In this document: in pieces, positions 45,759 through 52,785 of the stretch | How positions within the stretch are numbered: position 1 is the stretch's first letter | Layout: every line of letters starts with the position of its first letter | From: Phenylobacterium deserti | Lineage (GTDB): Bacteria > Pseudomonadota > Alphaproteobacteria > Caulobacterales > Caulobacteraceae | Direction: 5' to 3' | Assembly: GCA_943332615.1 (NCBI GenBank) | Contig: CALQQB010000003.1 | Location: 62,001-126,000, forward strand | Length of the DNA stretch: 64,000 nt | The notes under the pieces: generated by a model | What the model was told of the DNA's origin: nothing | Databases searched by the model: none | What the model saw: only the letters and a program-made list of their open reading frames with translations | Made by a program: the position numbers and the translations under genes

Positions 45759-46660
45759 CGCAGCGCGGTGATCTCGCCGATCACCGACACGGCCACCTCG
45801 AAGGGCGCCTTGCCGCCGATATCCAGGCCGATGGGCGCGTGCAGCCGGGCCACAGCCGCCTCCGGCATGCCCTCCATCTGCAGCTCCGCGAGTCGCCCTT
45901 CCAGCCGCCGCCGCGCGCCCAGCAGGCCCACGTAGCTAGCGGTCGAGGGCAGGGCCACCTTCAGCGCCGCCCGGTCGGTCTCCAGGTCGTGGGTGGCTAC
46001 AGCCACCGAGGTCCACGGATCGAGCCCGATCGCCAGCAGCGCCTCACCGGGCTCCCCCCGCCGATAGGCCAGGCCCGCGATCGGGGGCGGGGTCTCCGGG
46101 CCCTTGGGTCGGATCAGGGTGGTCTCGAACCCGGACTTCACGCCCAGCTCGGCGATGGCCAGCGCTGTCGGGTCGCCGCCGACGATGACCAGCCGTGGGA
46201 CGGGATCGTAGCGCCTGACCACCGCCGCGGCGGGCTGCGACGTCACGTCCGCTCCGCAGCGCCGCGTCACACCGTCGCTTACATAGATCACCGGTCGGCG
46301 CTCGGTCTCAGCGGCCAGCAGCACCGCCAGCGCGGCGTCGTCCTGTGGCACGCGCTCCAGGAAGATCTCGATCCTGGCCCCGCACAGCAGATGGATGTCC
46401 GGCCACGGGCTGCCGTCGCCGTAGACCAGCGTGCGCGGCCGGGCGTCCTCCAGGCAGGCCCAGGCGTGGCCGGCCACGTCGCCCTCCACGCAGCCGCCCG
46501 AGAAATATCCGGCCAGGACGCCCGGCGCGAAGACCATCTGGGTCCCCCGCGGGCGCGGCCCGCCGCCGTCCACGGCCACCAGGGTGGCCAGGACAAATGC
46601 CTGATTATCGGCCCGCGCCTGCCGCATCGCCGGGCGTACGTCCTCGGCGACACCGAACAT
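45638..46660 (-). CDS. XdhC/CoxI family molybdoenzyme maturation protein
   Basis: 340 residues. The N-terminal XdhC_CoxI domain (LATLVAVDGGGPRPRGTQMV, FSGGCVEGDV) is followed by a Rossmann domain (LVIVGGDPTALAIAELG). These proteins bind molybdenum cofactor and help its sulfuration for xanthine-dehydrogenase or CO-dehydrogenase-type enzymes. ATG 46658-46660, with GGAG 6 bases upstream, is preferred over GTG 46687. After the family end HAPIGLDIGGKAPFEVAVSV ... ALRYAR, an extra tail of about 36 Ser/Thr/Ala-rich residues runs antisense to moeA. The target enzyme is not in the window. Confidence 0.85.
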   Translation of the reverse strand: MFGVAEDVRPAMRQARADNQAFVLATLVAVDGGGPRPRGTQMVFAPGVLAGYFSGGCVEGDVAGHAWACLEDARPRTLVYGDGSPWPDIHLLCGARIEIFLERVPQDDAALAVLLAAETERRPVIYVSDGVTRRCGADVTSQPAAAVVRRYDPVPRLVIVGGDPTALAIAELGVKSGFETTLIRPKGPETPPPIAGLAYRRGEPGEALLAIGLDPWTSVAVATHDLETDRAALKVALPSTASYVGLLGARRRLEGRLAELQMEGMPEAAVARLHAPIGLDIGGKAPFEVAVSVIGEITALRYARVKGSTSTTSPAEAGDAPAGRRSRASETAKTLTREES

Positions 46661-46785
46661 CGGCCACTCCGGTAAGGGTTCGTTCACGCGTTAACCATCG
46701 ATGAAGGCCTCTTCGGATACTGCTTCTTAGCTTTCATGCGGCAAAATGTCCGCTCCAGAGGAATTGGCCAGGCTCAACGTCCCGA

Positions 46786-47652
46786 ATGAACGCATCGCTC
46801 AGCAAGCTCGGCCTCGGGACCGCCCAGTTCGGCCTCGACCAGCCCTCCAACGCTCGCGGACGATCGCGCGAGGCTGAGGCGCGGGATATCCTGTCGATCG
46901 CCGGCCGCTCTGGCCTGACGGTTCTGGACGTGGCTGGGCGCTTCGCCTCAGCGGATTCACACCTGCGCGCCGCCCTGCCGCAACCCAATCCGTTCCGCAT
47001 CGCGCTCACCGCCATCCGCCCCGATCGCGGGCCGGAGCTGGTGGAGACTGAACTGCGCGCTCAGATGCTGCGCCTGGGCGTTGAGCGGGTGGACACGCTG
47101 CTGGCCCCCTCCGCCACCGATCTCTTCTCGCCGCTTGGGCCACAGCTTTGGGACAAGCTGAAGGAGCTGAAGGACAAGGGCCTGGCCAGGCGGATCGGCG
47201 TTCCGGTCTACGCCTCCGACGATCCGGTCGGCGTGGCGCGGCGTTTCAAACCCGATCTCGTCCAAGCTCCAGCGTCGCTGCTCGATCAACGCCTGCTCCT
47301 GGATGGCTCACTGGCCGAGATCGCCGGTATGGGCGTCGAGGTGCATCTACGCTCGATCTTCCTGCACGGCGTGCTGTTCCTGCCGCCGGACCGCGCACCC
47401 AGCCACCTGAAGGCCGCCGCGGGTCGCATCTCGCGCGCCCGCCGGCTGATCGCTGAGGGCAAGTCCGACCCGCTGCAGGCCGCGCTCGGCTTTGCGCTGA
47501 CCCGGCCCGAGGCCTCCGCCGTGATCGTTGGCGTCACATCCGCGGCCGAGATGACCGCCGTGGTCGCCGCCGCCATGAGCCCGCCGCCGGACCTCGACTG
47601 GGACGAGATGGCCCTCGACGACCCCGACGCCATCGCCTGGATCGCGGCTTAG
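46786..47652 (+). CDS. Aldo/keto reductase-like protein lacking catalytic Tyr, Lys and His
   Basis: 288 residues with the AKR barrel outline: LGLGTAQFGLDQP, ILSIAGRSGLTVLDVA, LARRIGVPVYASDDP, DLVQAPASLLDQRLL, VHLRSIFLHGVLFL. This resembles the AKR subgroup found in surface-glycan gene sets. Of the catalytic tetrad only Asp48 remains. Tyr is Phe53 (DVAGRFAS), Lys is Thr76 (RIALTAIRP) and His is Ala107 (DTLLAPSAT). The frame is intact and conserved-looking, so it is probably an expressed non-reductase. Residue alignment was done by eye. Confidence 0.75.
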   Translation: MNASLSKLGLGTAQFGLDQPSNARGRSREAEARDILSIAGRSGLTVLDVAGRFASADSHLRAALPQPNPFRIALTAIRPDRGPELVETELRAQMLRLGVERVDTLLAPSATDLFSPLGPQLWDKLKELKDKGLARRIGVPVYASDDPVGVARRFKPDLVQAPASLLDQRLLLDGSLAEIAGMGVEVHLRSIFLHGVLFLPPDRAPSHLKAAAGRISRARRLIAEGKSDPLQAALGFALTRPEASAVIVGVTSAAEMTAVVAAAMSPPPDLDWDEMALDDPDAIAWIAA

Positions 47653-47680
47653 CCGAACGGCTTTTCCAGGGCCGCCGCGG

Positions 47681-48238
47681 CTATCGGGGCGCCCGCTTGG
47701 CCAGGATCCGCTGCAGGGTGCGGCGGTGCATGTTCAGCCGTCGGGCCGTCTCCGAGACGTTGTGGTTGCAGAGCTCATAGACCCGCTGGATGTGCTCCCA
47801 GCGGACCCGGTCGGCGCTCATCGGGTTCTCTGGCGGAGCGGGGGCGTCGCCGGTCCGGGCCAGGAGCGCCCGGACCACGTCGTCGGCGTCGGCGGGCTTG
47901 GAGAGATAGTCGACCGCGCCGGCCTTAACCGCCTGCACGGCGGTGGCGATGTTGCCGTAGCCGGTCAGCATGATGATCTTGGCGTCGGGCCGGGCGTCGC
48001 GGATGGCTTCCACAACCTTCAACCCCGAACCGTCCTCGAGACGCATGTCCAGCACGGCGTAGGCTGGCGCATGGACCTTCACCGCGCTGATGGCCTCCTG
48101 GACGCTACCCACCAGCGTGGGCTCGAATCCCCGCTGCTCGAGGGCCCGGCCCAACCGATTGCGCAGTGGCGCGTCGTCATCCAGAACCAGCAGGCTCCGG
48201 TCGGCGAGGGCGGTGACTTCGGCGGACAGATCGGGCAT
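47681..48238 (-). CDS. regA: RegA/ActR/PrrA family response regulator
   Basis: 185 residues. The receiver domain has the acidic VLDDD (18-22), phospho-acceptor Asp64 in VLDMRLEDGSG, and the KP switch Lys in LSKPAD. The C-terminal Fis-type helix-turn-helix is NVSETARRLNMHRRTLQRIL. It is the partner of the RegB kinase 74 bp upstream, the global redox system that controls respiration, photosynthesis or nitrogen genes in alphaproteobacteria. No auto-regulatory site is evident immediately upstream. Confidence 0.93.
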   Translation of the reverse strand: MPDLSAEVTALADRSLLVLDDDAPLRNRLGRALEQRGFEPTLVGSVQEAISAVKVHAPAYAVLDMRLEDGSGLKVVEAIRDARPDAKIIMLTGYGNIATAVQAVKAGAVDYLSKPADADDVVRALLARTGDAPAPPENPMSADRVRWEHIQRVYELCNHNVSETARRLNMHRRTLQRILAKRAPR

Positions 48239-48312
48239 TCATCGTCCTTTCTAAAACGCTGCGGCGGAGTGTCGCACCTGCGCGCGTTTGTGCAAGCTTC
48301 GCTCCGCGCAGG

Positions 48313-49668
48313 TTAGCCAACTTCAACTATCGAGCGATCCCAGCGAGCGGCCACCACCGCACCGCGAGGCTTGGCGTTGAAAAACGTCACCTGGGCGCCG
48401 GTGCGCTCCAGCAGGGTCTTGGAGATGAAGAATCCGAGGCCCATGCCGATGTGGCCGGTGCGCGAGCCCTCGGCGCCCGGGCGGCTGGTGACATAGGGCT
48501 GGCCGAGCTTGGCCAGAATCTCGGCTGAGAAGCCTGGGCCGTCGTCACGCACCTCTATGGTTACGCTGTCGGCGTCGAAGCGGGCGGACACCAGAATCTC
48601 GGATTTCGCGAAATCGACGGCGTTCTCCACGAACGACGTGAAGGCGTGGGTGACCTCGGGCAGGCGGCGGATTTCAGGCGCCTTCACGTTTTTGGCGCCG
48701 CTGACGATGGCCTCGACGCGAACCTCCTTTGAGGTGTTCGCATGCGGCCCGATCACTTCCTGGACCAGCTGGCGCAGACTGAGGCGCTCATGGACCGTGT
48801 CGGTCGCCTTGTCGGGGGTGGCGGCCAGGCGGCGCAGAATATCGCGGCAGCGCTCGGCCTGGGACATCAGGAGTTCAGCGTCCTCTCGAACCGCGGGCGT
48901 CGGCGCCTCACGGATCAGTTCCTTGGCGACGATGGTGATGGTGGCGAGCGGCGTGCCCAGTTCATGCGCCGCCGCTGCCGCCAGGCCGCCCAGGGCTGAG
49001 AGCCGCTGCTCGCGCGCCAGCACCGCCTGGGTGACATCCAACGCCAACGCCATGCGCGTCGCCTCCACCACCGACTGGCGCACATAGCCGGCGATGAGCA
49101 CGATCCCGGCCACCAGCGCGACCCCCGAGGTCACGCGATATTCGATGGAGAACTGAGGCGCCAGGGTGAAGGACGGATAGGGCAGTGAGACCACCGACAG
49201 AAGCATGGCGGCGCCCGCCGCGAAGCCGCCCACGATCATCAGAGGTCGGACGGGAAGCGTTGCCGCGGCGAGGGTCACCGGGGCGATCAGCACCAGGGAA
49301 AAGGGGTTCGCCGTGCCGCCGAGCTGTCCGATCAAGGTCGCGGTCTGGGCGATGTCGAGCGCGAGCTGCCCCATGGCCTCTCGGTCGGTCAGGACGCGCT
49401 GCGTCGGCCACGCCACCTGGGTCGCCACATTGACCAGCGCGCCCGCCATGATCACCACGAGGCACGGCACGTAGGGGGCGTGATAGCTCAACCCCAGCCC
49501 CATCGCCGCCAGCACCATGATCTCGCCGGCGATCACCATCCAGCGGACATTGACCAGGGTGCGTACCCGCAGGTGGCCGCGGCGGATCGCGGCGGTGTCC
49601 CATACGTCTTGCGCGTCGTAAGGGGGGGCCGTATCGAAGCCGCTGTTTGGGGCGCGCGCGTCCGTCAT
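48313..49668 (-). CDS. regB: RegB/ActS/PrrB family redox sensor histidine kinase
   Basis: 451 residues with six hydrophobic helices (about 43-200). The ubiquinone-binding signature GGTANPF is at 117-123, the HisKA motif HELGTPLA has His235, and Cys274 in QAERCRDIL is at the position of the redox-active Cys of RegB. HATPase motifs are ENAVDFAKS, DDGPGF and GMGLGFFISKTL. The start at 49668 leaves out an upstream in-frame stretch that would encode SGKPK repeats from the 15-bp tandem repeat. It is divergent from the senC-like gene. Confidence 0.92.
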   Translation of the reverse strand: MTDARAPNSGFDTAPPYDAQDVWDTAAIRRGHLRVRTLVNVRWMVIAGEIMVLAAMGLGLSYHAPYVPCLVVIMAGALVNVATQVAWPTQRVLTDREAMGQLALDIAQTATLIGQLGGTANPFSLVLIAPVTLAAATLPVRPLMIVGGFAAGAAMLLSVVSLPYPSFTLAPQFSIEYRVTSGVALVAGIVLIAGYVRQSVVEATRMALALDVTQAVLAREQRLSALGGLAAAAAHELGTPLATITIVAKELIREAPTPAVREDAELLMSQAERCRDILRRLAATPDKATDTVHERLSLRQLVQEVIGPHANTSKEVRVEAIVSGAKNVKAPEIRRLPEVTHAFTSFVENAVDFAKSEILVSARFDADSVTIEVRDDGPGFSAEILAKLGQPYVTSRPGAEGSRTGHIGMGLGFFISKTLLERTGAQVTFFNAKPRGAVVAARWDRSIVEVG

Positions 49669-49680
49669 GTCGGCCCGAGG

Positions 49681-49725
49681 CTTTCCAGACTTTGGCTTTC
49701 CAGACTTTGGCTTTCCAGTCTGGGG
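49681..49725. repeat. Three 15-bp tandem repeats between regB and senC
   Basis: ctttccagactttgg at 49681-49695 and 49696-49710 are identical. The third copy at 49711-49725 (ctttccagtctgggg) differs at three positions. Each contains a CCA-N5-TGG-type dyad, and the third holds the perfect ccagtctgg. They fill the 75-bp gap between divergent start codons and could be operator half-sites. Confidence 0.75.
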
Positions 49726-49743
49726 TTCCAGGAGACCGCAATC

Positions 49744-50355
49744 ATGTCCAAGCGAATCCTGGCGCTCATCGCGATCTTGGCGCTCACCCTTGCCATTCTC
49801 ACAGGCCTCGCCGTCCGCAAGGGTGTTTTGGGACCCCAACCCCAGACCGCCGCGATAGGCGGACCGTTCCAGCTCGTCGGCAGTTCAGGCCTCACCGTTA
49901 GCCAGGACGTCCTGAAGGGCAAGTGGAGCGTTGTATTCTTTGGCTTCACCCACTGCCCTGACATCTGCCCGACCACCCTGTTCGAACTGGCCCAGGTGGA
50001 GCCGCTGCTGGGCGCCAAGGGCAAGGACGTGCAGACCGTGTTCGTCTCGGTCGATCCGGACCGCGACACGCCGCAACAGGTGGCCGCCTACATCGCCAAC
50101 CCGGCCTTTCCGAAACATCTGATCGGCCTCACCGGCTCACCAGCGCAGGTGGCCGCCGTCGCTAAGGCCTATAAGGTCTTCTATCAGAAGCAGGGCGAGG
50201 GCTCCGACTATGCCGTCAACCACGCCGCCTACAGCTACCTGATGACGCCGAAGGGCCGCTTCGCCTGCGTCCTGCCCTATGGCCAGGGCCCGGAGAAGAC
50301 CGCCGCCAAGATTCGCGCCGCTATCGCCATCGGACCGAACGCGACGACGTGCTGA
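49744..50355 (+). CDS. SCO1/SenC/PrrC family copper chaperone
   Basis: 203 residues, anchored by an N-terminal helix (about 5-22), with a thioredoxin-like domain. The Cu-binding pair Cys71/Cys75 is in FTHCPDICPTT, and His160 is in DYAVNHAAYS. VSVDPDRDTPQQV is family-typical. It helps assemble the copper centre of cytochrome c oxidase, and in Rhodobacter the homologue (SenC/PrrC) is encoded with RegB/RegA, exactly as here. AGGAGA precedes the ATG. Confidence 0.93.
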   Translation: MSKRILALIAILALTLAILTGLAVRKGVLGPQPQTAAIGGPFQLVGSSGLTVSQDVLKGKWSVVFFGFTHCPDICPTTLFELAQVEPLLGAKGKDVQTVFVSVDPDRDTPQQVAAYIANPAFPKHLIGLTGSPAQVAAVAKAYKVFYQKQGEGSDYAVNHAAYSYLMTPKGRFACVLPYGQGPEKTAAKIRAAIAIGPNATTC

Positions 50356-50548
50356 ACCTCGACGTGTCCGTCTGCGCCGTTAGGCGGCGGCCGCGATGGA
50401 TCGACGCCGGCGTCAGGGGTTTCCAGGGACGGACGTGTGCCGCGCCGCGGAACTGGGCTTTACCGCCGCAGAGTTAGGTCAGATGGCCGGCCGCCTCGTA
50501 TCTATCGTACGTCGCGCTTGCGGAGCCCGTTAAGGTTCCCCATGGTAT

Positions 50549-50561
50549 GTTGCAGCGCACA
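50549..50561. promoter_or_regulatory. Candidate PhaR-type site upstream of phaZ
   Basis: gttgcagcgcaca contains TGC-N3-GCA, the type of short GCA/TGC dyad reported for PhaR regulators of polyhydroxybutyrate genes. It lies 14 bp before the phaZ start codon. One short match only; weak evidence. Confidence 0.25.
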
Positions 50562-50574
50562 AAAGCGAGGGCCC

Positions 50575-51906
50575 ATGCTCTATACTCTCTACGAAGCCGG
50601 GTACTACGCCGCCTCCCCCATGCGGCGGGCGGCGCTCGCGACGCGCGATTTTTGGAGTTCGGCGCTCAATCCGTTGGCTGACACGTACCTGGGCCGGCGG
50701 CTTTTCGCCACGTCCGACCTGTTTGCGAACCTGACCCGGCGCTACGGCAAGCCGGAGTGGATGGTCGACACCGTCGAGATCAACGGCAAGCGGGTGCGCG
50801 TGCGCCCGACGACGGTCTGGTCGACGCCCTGGTGCAAGCTCACCCATTTCGCGCGCGACACCTCGGATCTGCGCCGGGCCGGCAAGACCGAGCTGGAGCC
50901 CGCGCTGCTGATCGCCGCTCCGCTGTCGGGCCACTACGCCACCCTGCTGCGCGGCACGGTGGAAGGCTTCCTGCAGGACCACGAGGTGTTCATCACCGAA
51001 TGGACCAACGCCCGCGACGTGCCGATCCTGGAAGGTCGTTTCGATTTCCACGACTACATCGACCACATCCGCGAGTGCCTGCGCCAGATGGGCCCACGTC
51101 CGCATGTGGTGGCTGTTTGTCAGCCCGGGCCTACCGTTCTTGCCGCGGCGGCCTTGATGGCCGAGGACCGGGAGGAGAGCCGTCCGGCCTCCATGACCTT
51201 CATGGGCTCACCGATCGACGCGCGCCTGTCGCCCACCGTGACGAACCAGCTGGCCGAGGAACGCCCGTTCGCCTGGTTCGAGACCAACATGATCTACAAC
51301 GTGCCGCCGCCCTACCTGGGCGCCGGGCGGCGCGTCTATCCGGGCTTTGTCCAGCTCGCCAGTTTCATGTCGATGAATCTGGATAAGCACAAGGAAGCGC
51401 ACCGCAAGTACCTGTCCCACCTGATGGACGGCGACGGTGACAGCGCTGACAAGCACCTGGAATTCTATGACGAATATCTGTCGGTCCTGGACCTGACGGA
51501 AGAGTTCTACCTCCAGACCATCGATGTGGTGTTCCAGCGCTATCTGCTGCCCAAGGGCGAGCTGTTCCACCACGACCGCAAGGTGAAGCCGGAGCGCATC
51601 ACCGACATCGGCCTGATGACGGTCGAGGGCGAGAACGACGACATCTCCGGCATCGGCCAGACCCAGGCGGCGCACTTCCTGTGCCTTGGCCTGCCGCCGG
51701 AGCTGAAGGAAGACTACATCCAGCCGCACGTGGGCCACTACGGCGTGTTCAACGGCAAGCGATTCCGCGAGGAGATCTATCCGCGGGTGCGCGATTTCAT
51801 CCGCACCATGGAGCACTCGCCCATGGTCCACGGCTCGAAGTCGAAGCCCGTGGCGCGCAAGGCCGCTGAGGTCGTGCCGATCCGGCCCCGCGCCGCGAAG
51901 GTCTGA
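50575..51906 (+). CDS. phaZ: Intracellular polyhydroxybutyrate depolymerase
   Basis: 443 residues. It degrades stored PHB granules to hydroxybutyrate units. The alpha/beta-hydrolase nucleophile is Cys182 in VVAVCQPGPTVLA, the Cys-type lipase box of Ralstonia PhaZ1-class intracellular depolymerases. MLYTLYEAGYYAASPMR, FITEWTNARDVP and DLTEEFYLQTIDVVFQ are conserved segments. The Asp and His lie in VEGENDDISGIGQT and PHVGHYGVFNG. No signal peptide, consistent with a granule-bound cytosolic enzyme. No phaC or phasin is in the window. Confidence 0.92.
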   Translation: MLYTLYEAGYYAASPMRRAALATRDFWSSALNPLADTYLGRRLFATSDLFANLTRRYGKPEWMVDTVEINGKRVRVRPTTVWSTPWCKLTHFARDTSDLRRAGKTELEPALLIAAPLSGHYATLLRGTVEGFLQDHEVFITEWTNARDVPILEGRFDFHDYIDHIRECLRQMGPRPHVVAVCQPGPTVLAAAALMAEDREESRPASMTFMGSPIDARLSPTVTNQLAEERPFAWFETNMIYNVPPPYLGAGRRVYPGFVQLASFMSMNLDKHKEAHRKYLSHLMDGDGDSADKHLEFYDEYLSVLDLTEEFYLQTIDVVFQRYLLPKGELFHHDRKVKPERITDIGLMTVEGENDDISGIGQTQAAHFLCLGLPPELKEDYIQPHVGHYGVFNGKRFREEIYPRVRDFIRTMEHSPMVHGSKSKPVARKAAEVVPIRPRAAKV

Positions 51907-51923
51907 GGCAAGAGAATAGTCAG

Positions 51924-52026
51924 AGTGTCATCCCGGTTTTCGCCGCAGGCGAAAGACCGGGACCCACCCTCACCCCGCGGACGATCGTGGGGCCCGGTCT
52001 TCGCTTCGCGAAACCGAGATGACACC
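51924..52026. repeat. Long palindromic intergenic repeat (GTCATCCC family), second copy
   Basis: Left arm about 51926-51965 (gtgtcatcccggttttcgcc ... gaccgggaccca) pairs with right arm about 51988-52026 (ggcccggtcttcgcttcgcg ... gagatgacacc) with small gaps. Inner palindromes cgccgcaggcg and cgcttcgcg occur in the arms. The outer sequence matches the element at 12701-12786. Confidence 0.75.
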
Positions 52027-52040
52027 GTAGTTTTAGGACG

Positions 52041-52778
52041 ATGAGTCTCTTCGGGCGCACCTTCGCCGACGGTGATAGGCTGGACGTGGCCGGCGCGGCC
52101 GTGCGCCTCAAGGTGAACCGGCGCGCGCGGCGGGTGTCGCTGAGGCTCGACCGCACCCGGCGCGAGATCATCGCCACCGCCCCCTCAGCCCGCCGCCTTG
52201 CCGAGGCCGCCGCCTTCGCGCGCCAGCGGTCCGCATGGATCGCGGAGCGGCTGGCCGAACTGCCCGCCGCTAGCCCGCTGGCGCCCGGCCAGCTGATCGA
52301 GGTGTTCGGCCGCCCGGTGCGACTAGACGCCAGCGCCGGCCGCGCCCGCTGGATCGAGCCGATCGACGGCTCCACGCCGCGTATCTGCGCCATGGGGGAG
52401 GGGGAGGGTTTCGCCCGTGCGGTGATCCTAACCGTGAAGAAGAAGGCTCTCGAGGTGCTTACCGCCCGCACCGCCCACTATGCCCAGGCCCTGGGCGCGC
52501 CGATGCCCAAGGTCAGCGTCGCAGACGCCAAGTCGCGCTGGGGCTCCTGCAAGCCGGGGCCGCGCGGAACGGCCGGCGTGATCCGCTATTCCTGGCGCCT
52601 GGCGCTCGCGCCGTTCGAGGTGGCCGACTATGTGGCGGCGCATGAGTGCGCGCACCTGTTGGAGCTGAACCACGGGCCACATTTCTGGGCGCACGTGAAG
52701 GCGCTGGTCGGCGATGAGCGACCGCACCGGGCGTGGCTACGGGCGGAGGGGGCAAGGCTCCACGCGTTCGGGGAGTAG
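52041..52778 (+). CDS. YgjP-type zinc metalloprotease (DUF45)
   Basis: 245 residues. The N-terminal VRLKVNRRARRVSLRLDRTR is followed by SVADAKSRWGSCKP and the zinc-binding helix HECAHLLELNHGPHFW (His201, Glu202, His205, with a downstream His as third ligand). This is the SprT/WLM-like minigluzincin pattern of YgjP proteins. Physiological substrate unknown. The start is directly after the palindromic repeat, with little room for a promoter, so transcription may come from phaZ. Confidence 0.88.
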   Translation: MSLFGRTFADGDRLDVAGAAVRLKVNRRARRVSLRLDRTRREIIATAPSARRLAEAAAFARQRSAWIAERLAELPAASPLAPGQLIEVFGRPVRLDASAGRARWIEPIDGSTPRICAMGEGEGFARAVILTVKKKALEVLTARTAHYAQALGAPMPKVSVADAKSRWGSCKPGPRGTAGVIRYSWRLALAPFEVADYVAAHECAHLLELNHGPHFWAHVKALVGDERPHRAWLRAEGARLHAFGE

Positions 52779-52785
52779 GGGCAAG

